Below the pieces are notes generated by a model, which was not told where the DNA came from, made no database searches, and was given only the letters and a program-made list of their open reading frames with translations. Shown here piece after piece: positions 44,801-53,613 of a stretch of DNA of 64,000 nucleotides. How positions within the stretch are numbered: position 1 is the stretch's first letter; each line of letters begins with the position of its first letter. This DNA is from an uncultured Eubacteriales bacterium (GTDB lineage Bacteria > Bacillota > Clostridia > Oscillospirales > CAG-382): contig CAKSEL010000009.1 of the NCBI GenBank assembly GCA_934446675.1, forward strand, positions 60,033-124,032, read 5' to 3'. The position numbers were made by a program, and so were the translations under genes.

Positions 44801-46469
44801 TGCCGTCATTCGAGTACATTACAAGACTGTCCACAGGCTCTGTTGCACCGAGAGCAACCGTTGCGAGCTCACGTCCGTTGATAACGATCAAGGCCTTACC
44901 AATTGAGGGATTGGCTTCTACTCTAAGTCTGTACCACATGTTTTTGGTAACCTTTTCGTAAACAACAGTACCATTTGCATAAAGCTTGCCGTCTTTACTT
45001 ACAAAATCAACAGCAACAGTATCACCGCTGAGAACCTTAAAACCTGCATTTTCGCCATCGGGAAAGATTGCAAGCATTTCTGCGATATACTTTGTATCAA
45101 TTGCTTCAAAAGGCTTTGTTACAGTTGACTTACCTTTAAGAACAAGTTCGTCGTCTGCATTAATTTCAACTGCTCCGTCTTTCTTCCAGCCATAAATATC
45201 TTCAAGTGCAAAAATGTCAAAGTTTTCAAATACTCCGTAATTGGCAACAAAATTCATCTTGCCGGGTGTTATTGAACCGGTTCCTTTTTCGTTAATATGG
45301 TAGCGGATACTTGCTATATTATCGGAAAGAAGTTCAGATTCGCCGCAGTCCTTGCCGTCGATATAAGTTCTTACCTTACCTGCAGGAATATCCATATATA
45401 CTCTGAAATTATAAGCCGTGCCTTCTACTGCATCAGCAACAGCAGTATACTTGCCATCCTTACCGAGAATATTCCACTTTCCGTCAATGATTGCGTAGAC
45501 AAATGCGTCCTTAACATCAATATCTGCAAACTTAACGAAACCGCCGTTTTTAACAGCGTGTGTTACAACAAATTCTGCTACAACTTTGTCTTTGTCAATC
45601 TTATTGAATTCACGCATGAGAGTGGCAGGTTGCGTTTCACTTATATCGGTAACAACAGAGTAATTTTCTTCAATACTGATTCTCGGTGGACCGCCTCTGT
45701 TATCAAGTCGCCATCCGGACTCAATATTTTCACGAATTGTATTTGCGTCCGCCTGGAGTTTATTAACCATCACTCCATCATAGTAAACAAAGGTATAGGC
45801 ATCACGTGCCGTATATTCTTTGAGAGTGCCCTTTACTCTGTTTTCCTTGAGGGCAACACGATTAATAATCGCCGCACTTTCGCTTCTCTTGATGTCTGCA
45901 TCAGGGTTAAATGTACCATAGTCATCACTGCCCATTACGATACCTGCGTTGTAAAGCATGAGAATCTTCTTTGCATAATCATTGCCTTCAACAACATCAG
46001 GAATATGTTCAACCTTGTTGATTGCACCGTATTCACTTGCAGGCAACGCATTTGCAAAAAGCACAGCCATTTCTGCTCTTGTTATATTTCTTGTAAAACT
46101 TTCAAACTGACCGTCTTTTATAATTCCATTTTCAACAGCATATTTAACATAGCCATCGTACCAATTTCCGACCGAAACATTAGGAATAGCCTTATTGTTG
46201 TAAACAGAATTAACACGTGCTGCCATTGTGATTCCCTGAGCAACGGTTACATTGCTTTCAGGGCTGAACATATCATCATCAGTTCCGTTCATAAAAGCGA
46301 GTTCATATGCAGATGCCACCTCGCCTGCATACCATGCACTGAGTTTAACATCTTTAAATTGTCCATCCGTATAAGTAGATGTTTTTTCAAATGCCGCATT
46401 GACACCAACTGTCAGTGCGACAGCCATGGTGAGACCTGCGATTAATTTGAATACTTTATTTGTTTTCAT
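41835..46469 (-). CDS. SLH-anchored multidomain glycan-active protein, GH99/WbsX-like
   Basis: The 1544-residue protein starts at ATG 46469 behind AAGGAGG and has a signal peptide (LIAGLTMAVALTVGVNA). Residues ~35-215 are three SLH repeats (FKDVKLSAWYAGEVASAYEL, NWYDGYVKYAVENGIIKDGQ, AKKILMLYNAGIVMGSDDYG) that bind the cell wall. Residues ~230-590 are beta-sandwich-like. Residues ~600-960 resemble GH99/WbsX catalytic domains (YYDEGNRETADWEVKYMVEG, GFDGFIFVSNGQ, MVWISTWNEYGEGTYIMP). Beyond are binding modules, a copper-amine-oxidase-N-like domain (LFINEREVKSKIYPEMHG) and a CBM_4_9-like end. It likely attacks mannan-type or other complex glycans at the cell surface; the specificity is inferred. 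Confidence 0.82.
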   Translation of the reverse strand: MKTNKVFKLIAGLTMAVALTVGVNAAFEKTSTYTDGQFKDVKLSAWYAGEVASAYELAFMNGTDDDMFSPESNVTVAQGITMAARVNSVYNNKAIPNVSVGNWYDGYVKYAVENGIIKDGQFESFTRNITRAEMAVLFANALPASEYGAINKVEHIPDVVEGNDYAKKILMLYNAGIVMGSDDYGTFNPDADIKRSESAAIINRVALKENRVKGTLKEYTARDAYTFVYYDGVMVNKLQADANTIRENIESGWRLDNRGGPPRISIEENYSVVTDISETQPATLMREFNKIDKDKVVAEFVVTHAVKNGGFVKFADIDVKDAFVYAIIDGKWNILGKDGKYTAVADAVEGTAYNFRVYMDIPAGKVRTYIDGKDCGESELLSDNIASIRYHINEKGTGSITPGKMNFVANYGVFENFDIFALEDIYGWKKDGAVEINADDELVLKGKSTVTKPFEAIDTKYIAEMLAIFPDGENAGFKVLSGDTVAVDFVSKDGKLYANGTVVYEKVTKNMWYRLRVEANPSIGKALIVINGRELATVALGATEPVDSLVMYSNDGNARMDNIKVYADVDHYDYVPAPYAKATFDDYIVAMNVCNLWYNDGSHFGWAVITPYDENRPVLGYYDEGNRETADWEVKYMVEGGIDIQAVCWYASVENGPIKTTKLSSQLNEGLQLSKYQDYMKYCLIWEAGSGTKFNGEQFRNHVIPYWFENFFLDENYAVIENKLLLHLYGLDIIGGEDYFGSTAQAKEEFKYLEETAKSYGFDGFIFVSNGQPKTLEEFGINGYAAYHWGADGYQYSINTGKNIELQEKAKTFYTIPTISVGYSDFAWRGAKMPLMTTEDWDKCHEWVKTTYIPKYAEKGTWEEKMVWISTWNEYGEGTYIMPCEGLRGFDYLDVLRDKYTDMPKELPHIIPDENQLERINHMYPQYRRFLRYQGDYKDPFDTSKTEVEYEVVKTIPLSEENVYKISNIEGAAYEKGILSGKSTGDDFNFLINGVEGTDLDDVAGIRFELQVPVGKSVQVFFSTESEQGFSETKSATYKITKEGLNKVTVDFAARNSLWTGKMKYLRIDPCNGSDVEFKVGNIEFIKRVEHEMDPKYLRDNKLFINEREVKSKIYPEMHGDRVVYPFDPETAIDLLLYTFIDWNHDDKILTLQGNNHKVLFKIGSDKFTVDGKEKSLGYTLYDVDGLPMLDMQILAEAFGYTYKAEENNVYITTPELELFTTSGLLKPGAWEFNGYGTEGWKSINTNLSTGSNYLHLDNTESKIADPSMTASSDKLGFNAKQYGSLEIKVRYKYDRASKDNMTFYFTTEYDTKMNENKTLRIPLNSTDSKGEWEVYTYDLTQKEAWIGKIKALRFDPFSALGTMDIDYIRFIENPDYEESEGTLLEERTGIINGDAETPNLITFTSNTAKITIEEDAANPGNHVYRFTGRESKAWTYAIHKYPFETGKKYKISFDVRGVGDSKGEKVKLGLSVNIQYPSAEGVNHISGGKTLDADGTWEHVEIEYIPGPMTAKDQSFFSCYVNPPSEETSGTFELDNLVVEEIA

Positions 46470-46504
46470 TTTTCTTCCTCCTTACATTTAAAGTTTTCAT
46501 TAGA

Positions 46505-47938
46505 TCAACACAAGATATGAATTTCTGCATAGTTAAGGATTGCCCCTTCACTACAATTAACCTCCACAATTTGTTCGTCCTGGTTGAATCTTGATATCAA
46601 AAACTCCTGAATCTTCCCATCAAAATACTGCGATTCTATTTTGGTTTCACCCAAAAATTCACACTTTTTACTGTTTACGTACACGTTTTTCAAACGTTTA
46701 TCAGCGCCCAGTCTCAACACAACCTTACTTTTCTCATCGATTCTGCCTGTTTGTATCCTCAAATAAGAATATGGTGATTGAAGCTTAAGCGGAAGCGGAA
46801 GATAAAGAGTGCTATATAAATAACCCACATCCTGGAAACTTACTATATGTCGGCGCTCTTTTTTTATAAGCTCATCAATATTGCCGAGATATTTATAAAC
46901 AGTGAAATCTTCGAGATACGTATAATTAAACAAGTAGATATAATCTGCTCCGTTTGACAAATACTGCATGCTGAGTGCCGCTACTGTTTCGTGGTTTAAT
47001 GCTATGTCTTTTCTCTGTGATGAAACATACAAATTGTCAAGACCTGCTGCAAGTTCTATTTCGGGGAATATCTTTCGCCATAAATATAACGGTATATCCG
47101 AATCACAGGTTCTCCATCTCGGAGTAGGAATTACTAAATCAAAAGTACCGTTTCTGACAAGCACAAAAATATCCATGCCTGCATCATAGCAATTTTGAAT
47201 ATCTCTAAAACATCTGATGGAAAATTTTATTGGATGACCATATTTCTGTTCGGCTTTCTTTATGATATGTTTGACTTTGCCGAAAAACTCCGTCAAAATT
47301 ATGCGGAGTTCTCCTTCCTCACCCGGTGAACACAGAAATGGCTCACGCATATAGTCCATTTCCACACCGTAAACATCATATTGTGAAAGCTGTTCTTCTA
47401 TATAAGCAAGATGATAGTTTCTTACGTCTTCGTGCTTGTAGTCAAGACAATCATCAAAATAACCTGTTTTTTCACGATGGGATGTTATAACTTTTCCGTT
47501 TCTTCTTCCATCTCTGAAATATGGTGAACGCCGAATGCCACCATATTCTTTGTGATTATCGTGGGTATCATTCATGCGAAATGAAATCCACGGATGAACA
47601 CCTATTTTATTAAGTTCTTCAATCCAGATTGAATACATATCAAGCTTTTGGAGTACGAAAATATCATACCAGACTTTATAATAGCTGTTTGTATAGTTTA
47701 CGCTATGTCCCATTTCTTCTTTTGTTTCATATTTCTCAGCCGCTGTCATCCACACCCTGGACGGGGAATAAGACATCTGTGCATTAACATTGAAAACAAA
47801 ATCAGTGACAGTTGTATCTTTGAATTTCCTTATATATTCTCGAATATCCCGTTCTGTAACCTCACCAAATTGATAATCATCATGGTATTTTGAATTAACA
47901 AATCTCATGAAATCATCATTTACCATAACCCCAGCCAA
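46505..47938 (-). CDS. Predicted glycoside hydrolase-like TIM-barrel protein
   Basis: The 477-residue protein starts at TTG 47938 with AAGGTGA just upstream (ATG 47926 is an alternative). TVTDFVFNVNAQMSYSPSRV, KIGVHPWISFRMNDTHDNHK, YDVYGVEMDYMREPFLCSPG and ALSMQYLSNGADYIYLFNYT fit a TIM barrel of the GHL10/DUF4015-like group, with E and D candidates in GVEMDYMRE. No signal peptide is present. The C-terminal ~90 residues are a beta-sandwich. It lies between the SLH protein and an SGNH hydrolase; the substrate is unknown. Confidence 0.65.
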   Translation of the reverse strand: MAGVMVNDDFMRFVNSKYHDDYQFGEVTERDIREYIRKFKDTTVTDFVFNVNAQMSYSPSRVWMTAAEKYETKEEMGHSVNYTNSYYKVWYDIFVLQKLDMYSIWIEELNKIGVHPWISFRMNDTHDNHKEYGGIRRSPYFRDGRRNGKVITSHREKTGYFDDCLDYKHEDVRNYHLAYIEEQLSQYDVYGVEMDYMREPFLCSPGEEGELRIILTEFFGKVKHIIKKAEQKYGHPIKFSIRCFRDIQNCYDAGMDIFVLVRNGTFDLVIPTPRWRTCDSDIPLYLWRKIFPEIELAAGLDNLYVSSQRKDIALNHETVAALSMQYLSNGADYIYLFNYTYLEDFTVYKYLGNIDELIKKERRHIVSFQDVGYLYSTLYLPLPLKLQSPYSYLRIQTGRIDEKSKVVLRLGADKRLKNVYVNSKKCEFLGETKIESQYFDGKIQEFLISRFNQDEQIVEVNCSEGAILNYAEIHILC

Positions 47939-47967
47939 AAAATCACCTTCTGTTCTTATATATTCTT

Positions 47968-48987
47968 CTAAAGTATGTTACCTGTAATAAAATTATAAAT
48001 AAGAACCTGTGTACCTTCTGTGCCGTCTTTGGTATACTCAACTGTTCTTATTTCAACATCATGTTCGCCGTCAGGCAAGTCAAAATTAATGTAGCCTACC
48101 ACAAGCTGATTGGTTCTTATATCACCAGAAACAGGATGTATTGTATCTTCCTTTTTACCATCAATTATAATTTCATACATATTGCTGTCAGCATGTAGCC
48201 CATGTTCTATCGCCAAGATGTTTCCTTCAAAGCGTAAAGAAATGCTATCACCAACTTGAGATGATCTTGCCCACGGACGATTTGGACTACTTGTGCTTAT
48301 TTGCCAATCTCCACAACGCTTAACACCATCTCCGGCAGATGAAACAAATTGTGTTTTGACAAGAAAACTGTCAGTCAATGGTTGCAATGTGCAGTCAGGC
48401 TTTTTGAAATATTCCCCTGTTTCAAGGCAACTTATAATCTTTCTGTAATATACATCGTATCCTTTGTCAGTCGGATGAACACTATCAACAAGATACCCCA
48501 TATCTTTTGCATTCTTTCCGCCAAGTTCCTTCTCCAAGGCATCCTTTAGGCTAATCTGAGAAATACCGTAATACTCAGCCACTTGCTCATGATATGATGT
48601 TACAGTTGTATACTCTGAGTTGGTAGTGTAAAGAAATACAATATATGGATTTGACGCAGCCATAAGACTTCTTACAATACTCTCCATATATTTCCTGCTG
48701 TCCGTTCCTGCGTCATTGACAGCAAATTCCACAAACACAAGGTGCGGGTTAAGACTTATGACATCTCTTGACAGACGCAACAAACCATACTGCGAATCTG
48801 TTCCGCCAACGCCCTTGTTAAAACACTTTACAGTCTTTGAATCCGAAATGTTCTGTTCCAACCATCGACTGACTCTTTGTGCATAACAATGTTCACGCTG
48901 TGATGAACCTGCTCCTTCGGTGATTGAGCCACCTAAAAAGATGACATTGATTTCCTCTGTGTCAGTAAAATATTTATCAAAACTCAT
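47968..48987 (-). CDS. SGNH/GDSL hydrolase (probable glycan deacetylase)
   Basis: The 339-residue protein starts at ATG 48987 behind AGGGGAG. All SGNH blocks are visible: VIFLGGSITEG (Ser), NKGVGGTDSQYG (Gly), FVEFAVNDAG (Asn) and YLVDSVHPTDKGYD (Asp-His). A C-terminal beta-sandwich of about 120 residues resembles a CE2-like or GDSL-associated jelly roll. No signal peptide is seen. In this locus it most likely removes acetyl groups from oligosaccharides. Confidence 0.88.
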   Translation of the reverse strand: MSFDKYFTDTEEINVIFLGGSITEGAGSSQREHCYAQRVSRWLEQNISDSKTVKCFNKGVGGTDSQYGLLRLSRDVISLNPHLVFVEFAVNDAGTDSRKYMESIVRSLMAASNPYIVFLYTTNSEYTTVTSYHEQVAEYYGISQISLKDALEKELGGKNAKDMGYLVDSVHPTDKGYDVYYRKIISCLETGEYFKKPDCTLQPLTDSFLVKTQFVSSAGDGVKRCGDWQISTSSPNRPWARSSQVGDSISLRFEGNILAIEHGLHADSNMYEIIIDGKKEDTIHPVSGDIRTNQLVVGYINFDLPDGEHDVEIRTVEYTKDGTEGTQVLIYNFITGNIL

Positions 48988-49038
48988 ATGTATATGCTCC
49001 CCTGTACATTAAAAAATATATTAATCATTGTGTTACTG

Positions 49039-49170
49039 TCATTTTCTTGCCCAATCCGACGGCTTATCACCCATAACAAAGTGAAGCTCGCCGCCTTCTG
49101 TCATTTTCCAGTGTTTCGGGACTTGGGTGAATGGATCTTGAAGGAAGTGCAGGACCGGCACTTGTTGCAC
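49039..49170 (-). pseudogene. Possible glycosidase C-terminal remnant
   Basis: The gap 48988-49215 contains a minus-strand frame ending KHWKMTEGGELHFVMGDKPS, then DWARK and TGA (49039-49041). This resembles the C-terminal strand of GH92-type mannosidases (x-GG-x-L-x-F-x-MG-x-x-P). A second frame (FADTLFGVGSATSAGPALPS) is also open upstream. It is weak evidence for a gene end left by rearrangement. Confidence 0.3.
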
Positions 49171-49215
49171 TGCCTACGCCAAAGAGTGTATCGGCAAATT
49201 CACACAAGTATTTTT

Positions 49216-52200
49216 TTATCCATGATTAAAGAATCCCCCCATATCAACAAAGGTTTCGTCATCGGTCTGAACAGAATTTACAATATTTCTTAAAAATTCA
49301 ATTTCCCCATCAGTGAGTCCGTTGTTTTCATCGGCAAGGACTGAACGAGCCACCTGATATATACTTCTGGAAACTACTTCACCGTATACAGTATATACAC
49401 CGTTTGCAGACCTAATCTTCATATAAGGTCTTGCGGAAATAACCGATGCATATGCTTTAACAGGAATATTTATTGCAACACCTGTGAAGAATATATCTGT
49501 ATCATCAATCTCGAATATCTTGTCCTTTACAACAACGCTGTTATCATTCTTGAGATATGCAGCACCGTAAGCGATATTGCCAAAGTCAAAGTTGAGTTGT
49601 GCTTTGTTCTTGAGAAGCTGATCCTGACGTGCCATGATAAAGCCGTATTCTACAACTTCGTAAGTTTCCTCAACTGCTCTTGCGTCCATTGTGATACTTG
49701 CACGGTAACGGACACCTGCATTTTCAGCTGTTCTCACGGAAGCACCGGGAGTGGTGATAAGAGAGTTTCCAAATACATCGATAGCAGTAGCGGTGCCGTC
49801 ATTTATGCAGTAGTACCGGCTGTCAATAAGAGTGTCGCCGTTCTTTGTTATGATAACAACAATCTTTTCTTCGGGATATGCAAGACCAAGTACGTTTTCA
49901 CGTTCTCTTACTGCATATGTATAACCGTCAACCTGAATGAATCTTGTATATGCTTCATCAGCCTTTTCGCCAAGGTCAATCACAGAATATCCGGGAAGTT
50001 CAACATCTGTAAAGAGGTTTGCATCAACAGTTGTGATTGCATCTGTGTTTCCTGTGAAGTTATCAACATGGAAAATACCGTTCTTGAGAATTACGGAAGC
50101 ATCTTCGGCAATATCGATCGTGCCATAGAAGCATCTTTCACCGTCAGCATCAACAACTGTATTTTCTTCAGTTACATAAAGTATATCTTCACCGGGAAGT
50201 CTTATAAATTCTATTTCTTCAACATTGATTGCTGCTTCATATACAACAGGAGTAATCTTAAAGCCGGTAATTGTTCCTGTAAGATCGGAAATATCAAAGG
50301 AGAATTCTGTCATATCGGGAGTGGAAACATTTGCAGTATATGTGTGATCACCATTTGTTGTATTGATAACAACATCGTATTTTGTTCCTATACCTGCTGT
50401 GGACATAGACGCTTCAAATCTGAAGGTCATGTAGTTCTTGCTGTTGATAAGAAGTGCATCATTATAGATGTACATACCATCCTGAGATTCATAGGAAATA
50501 CCTGTGTACATACCGTTTTCAACCTTTTCATTGAAAAGACCGAATCTCTTGATACCTTCGTAGTCACCGTCATTTTCAAAGTACCAGCTATCGGCAAACG
50601 CCCATGTTGCATATACTGTTGTATTATCGGTAATGGTTGCAGAAGTTACAGGAGTACCGTTTTCCTTGAGTGCCCATCCTGCAAACTTGTAGCCGTTTCT
50701 TGTGGGATATGTTGTTGAAAGAACATACTCGTCCTTTGCATATATGAATGCTTCGGGAAGTCCTTCTATGCTTTCATCATCTGCACCTGCTGCATATGTA
50801 ACTGTGTAGCAAGGTGTCTGACCGGAAACTGAAACTGTCTTTGTACCTACAACAGCATCATTGTAAGAGCTCTTTGCTGTAATCTTAACAGTACCGTTAT
50901 TGATAGGAGTAAGAACACCGTCCCGGCTGATTGTAGCAATATTTTCGTTATCAACAGACCATACAGCATTCTTAACAGCATCGGAAGGTGTAGTAGCTAT
51001 TGTATATTCAGCAGTCTCAGTTACGGAATCATCACCGGTGATTTCAAAAGCTGTAGGCATATAGATGTACTCGGGAGAAATTTCAGAAGAAAGCTTTGTA
51101 TTAATCTGTTCTACATTTCTGAGAGCTATCTGATCATGTCCCCAGTCACCGGGATGTGAACCGAACGCTCTTACTGTAGGTGAATCATAATACTGTTCAA
51201 ATGCGTAGAAAGGATTATCCCTGCCACTTCCATAAGAAGGAACATCTGTCATATCGGTAGTAAGGAAGCCTGCCTTCCTTGCAGCGTTTATTACTGCATT
51301 ACAACGGACATCAGCAGTTGTCCAGAAAGGAGTAATCGAAACAATTATACATTCTTCGGGAGCCGCTTCCTTGATTGCACCGTAAAATGCATCATAACAG
51401 AGTTCAAGAATCTCAGGATCCATCTGTCTTATGTTCTCGGCAAGCTGAACAGTAATAAGATTAGGCTTGTAAGACTTTACAAGATCAATAAGAGGTTTAC
51501 ACTGAGCCAAAGAACTTTCATAAGCATTATCTTTTGTATAATTTACAAGAGCAGATTCCCATCCGTTGTTTTCGCCCTTCCTGGCCTCAACTGTAGCATA
51601 GTAGTCCTGACCATGTGTAAGGTGATAGATAGTTCTGTTGAAGTAATCAAGCTCTGCTCTTGAAGCAGCCATACCTCTGTTTGTGCTGTAACCGTCTGCC
51701 CAAGGCCATCCGTCATAAGGACCGTGATCCAGGAATGAGTTACCGAATGCAAGATACTTGATATTATATGAGAGGAATTTTTCTCTCTGACCGGATACTG
51801 AAACAGCAATGGTAGCAGTCTTGGAGTTATCGCATACTGCAGTTACTGTAATATTTGTTTCGCCGTCTTTAATTGCTTCAACAGTAATAGTACCGTCAGA
51901 GTTCTTGAACACTCTTGCAACGGCATCATTACTGTTTGTAAAAGCAACAGCCAAATCGGTGTTCTGCAGTTTGGAGAATACATTTGCAGTAATAATTACT
52001 TTTCCAAGGTTTTCTGTAATTGTTGCTGATGCAGGTGTAACAACAAACTTTACATCATCAGTTGTGTTCGTGTCGGAAACATAAAGAGTCACACTCTTTG
52101 ATGCAAGTCCTGCAACAAGAGCTGTTACAGTTACAACACCTTCGCCGCTCTTTGAAGAAACCGTTGCAGTTCCGTTGCCGTTATCGGTAAGAGTAGCAGC

Positions 52201-53265
52201 ACCTACATCACCGGCGATACTCCACTCTATTGTTTCAAGAGGAGCGTTATCATCATAGAAAGAAATATCAACTGTAGCAGGAGTTTTGGGTGTTACATAT
52301 GTAAGACTCGTTGTCATATCGAAAAGCTTATAGCTATCCTTTGCATAAAGAACGATATCTTCATTTTTCAGTTGTACTTTTTCAACTGCTTCGCCGCCGA
52401 TCGAAGAAGACCATGTGAGATAGCACATATCATCGGTATACTTGGGTTCGGTAGCATAATCAGTAAGAAAATTTTCTTCATCATCAAGAAGAACGTAATC
52501 TGTAGCAATAACACTTGAACCGGTTGCATCCATAAGCGTTACCTTGTATGTAGGGTAGAAACCGATATCATCCATCATTATAGTTGTCGGAGTAACATTC
52601 TGCTTTTTAGTTGTGTACTGAATCTTGATGTGGCCTATCTGACCGTCATCAGCCCATGTAGCATCGTTATCTAAAAAATTAGAGAAATCCACAACTTCAT
52701 CAAACCGTTTCCAACCACTGTCAGTAGCGAGAGCATAAGTAGTATTTACACCCTTGCCGGCATCGTCAGACATAATCCATCCGTCGGATGTTAATGAGTA
52801 CTCACCGCCGTTCACTTTATTTGCATCGAAAGTGATGTAAATCGGTCTTTCTTCAATTTCGGGTTCAAAATCAACACGAAAACCGGGATAGATAGTGCCT
52901 GTTTCATTATTGTATTTGACATGAGTAAAAGAATATACATTATCTTTGGAATCATCAGGATTCTTAACAATAGCAAACGACGAAGCGTCATAAAGACCAA
53001 CGGAAGGTTCAAGTACATCAGTAAAATCTTTAATACTTGCTCCATTGCCTTCAGCATTAAGAAGCTCTGTTGTTCCGGTAAGCATATTCAAACCGGGTTT
53101 TACGGTTATGGGTGCAGCTGAAAGAACTGCTGTTTCTTCGGCAGTATCAACTTCTGCCGCATTTTCTGTTACCGACTCAACATACTGCATCATTGCCGGT
53201 GCTGCCCATACTGTTGGCATAAGAACCATCATAAGGGCAAGTACGATACTTAGAAATCTTTTCAT
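49216..53265 (-). CDS. Large secreted SGNH-type (DUF4886-like) multidomain protein
   Basis: The 1349-residue protein starts at ATG 53265 behind AAAGGA; the frame opens earlier but lacks a signal there. Signal peptide: FLSIVLALMMVLMPTVWA. Order of domains: a jelly-roll-like region (~60-330), Ig-like Big_2 copies (~340-490), an SGNH/DUF4886-like domain (YLAFGNSFLDHGPYDGWPWA, PNLITVQLAENIRQMDPEIL, GSHPGDWGHDQIALRN), another Big_2, and an InlB-type repeat (TYPTRNGYKFAGWALKENG). A sandwich and a C-terminal domain follow; the latter is shared with the 567-residue protein (AGVRYRASITMDARAVEETY). It is probably a secreted glycan esterase with binding modules. Confidence 0.75.
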   Translation of the reverse strand: MKRFLSIVLALMMVLMPTVWAAPAMMQYVESVTENAAEVDTAEETAVLSAAPITVKPGLNMLTGTTELLNAEGNGASIKDFTDVLEPSVGLYDASSFAIVKNPDDSKDNVYSFTHVKYNNETGTIYPGFRVDFEPEIEERPIYITFDANKVNGGEYSLTSDGWIMSDDAGKGVNTTYALATDSGWKRFDEVVDFSNFLDNDATWADDGQIGHIKIQYTTKKQNVTPTTIMMDDIGFYPTYKVTLMDATGSSVIATDYVLLDDEENFLTDYATEPKYTDDMCYLTWSSSIGGEAVEKVQLKNEDIVLYAKDSYKLFDMTTSLTYVTPKTPATVDISFYDDNAPLETIEWSIAGDVGAATLTDNGNGTATVSSKSGEGVVTVTALVAGLASKSVTLYVSDTNTTDDVKFVVTPASATITENLGKVIITANVFSKLQNTDLAVAFTNSNDAVARVFKNSDGTITVEAIKDGETNITVTAVCDNSKTATIAVSVSGQREKFLSYNIKYLAFGNSFLDHGPYDGWPWADGYSTNRGMAASRAELDYFNRTIYHLTHGQDYYATVEARKGENNGWESALVNYTKDNAYESSLAQCKPLIDLVKSYKPNLITVQLAENIRQMDPEILELCYDAFYGAIKEAAPEECIIVSITPFWTTADVRCNAVINAARKAGFLTTDMTDVPSYGSGRDNPFYAFEQYYDSPTVRAFGSHPGDWGHDQIALRNVEQINTKLSSEISPEYIYMPTAFEITGDDSVTETAEYTIATTPSDAVKNAVWSVDNENIATISRDGVLTPINNGTVKITAKSSYNDAVVGTKTVSVSGQTPCYTVTYAAGADDESIEGLPEAFIYAKDEYVLSTTYPTRNGYKFAGWALKENGTPVTSATITDNTTVYATWAFADSWYFENDGDYEGIKRFGLFNEKVENGMYTGISYESQDGMYIYNDALLINSKNYMTFRFEASMSTAGIGTKYDVVINTTNGDHTYTANVSTPDMTEFSFDISDLTGTITGFKITPVVYEAAINVEEIEFIRLPGEDILYVTEENTVVDADGERCFYGTIDIAEDASVILKNGIFHVDNFTGNTDAITTVDANLFTDVELPGYSVIDLGEKADEAYTRFIQVDGYTYAVRERENVLGLAYPEEKIVVIITKNGDTLIDSRYYCINDGTATAIDVFGNSLITTPGASVRTAENAGVRYRASITMDARAVEETYEVVEYGFIMARQDQLLKNKAQLNFDFGNIAYGAAYLKNDNSVVVKDKIFEIDDTDIFFTGVAINIPVKAYASVISARPYMKIRSANGVYTVYGEVVSRSIYQVARSVLADENNGLTDGEIEFLRNIVNSVQTDDETFVDMGGFFNHG

Positions 53266-53508
53266 AAGTATACCCATCCTTTCAACAAATAATCTTGTAA
53301 ACAACCCATGGTTTCACATTATACACTCCACCTAAACAGTAGCAGCATTTTGAGTTTGAACGAAAACAACCATTGTATATCTACAAATACATTTTACAGC
53401 AATATGAAAAAGTTGTACATATTCAAAAGTTGTTTTCTGTATGTTAAAAAGTATTTTTTTTGCAATTTTAAAGATTTTTTTGATATGCACTTGCACAACA
53501 TTGAATTT

Positions 53509-53538
53509 CATGTTATTATGTATATATTGAATAACATG
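53509..53538. promoter_or_regulatory. Palindrome in the divergent araC/large-protein promoter region
   Basis: A perfect 9-bp inverted repeat CATGTTATT/AATAACATG with a 12-base spacer lies 75 bases before the AraC-type gene and about 245 bases before the divergent 1349-residue gene. It is a good candidate operator for the AraC protein or for catabolite control. The rest of 53305-53613 is AT-rich and promoter-like with no gene. Confidence 0.5.
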
Positions 53539-53613
53539 ATGCACCACGACGAAATAGTTATCTTTTTCCATTGATTCCACATTTTGTGCAAAAAGTAATC
53601 ATTAGGAGGATTT

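Noticed and set aside
45297..46445. 382-codon plus-strand frame within the SLH protein gene
   Set aside because: It is antisense to the SLH domains; rich in Cys, Ile and Asn without domain features; no ribosome site.
49597..50718. 373-codon plus-strand frame within the 1349-residue protein gene
   Set aside because: Antisense shadow with extreme Cys/Ile/Ser content and no start signal.
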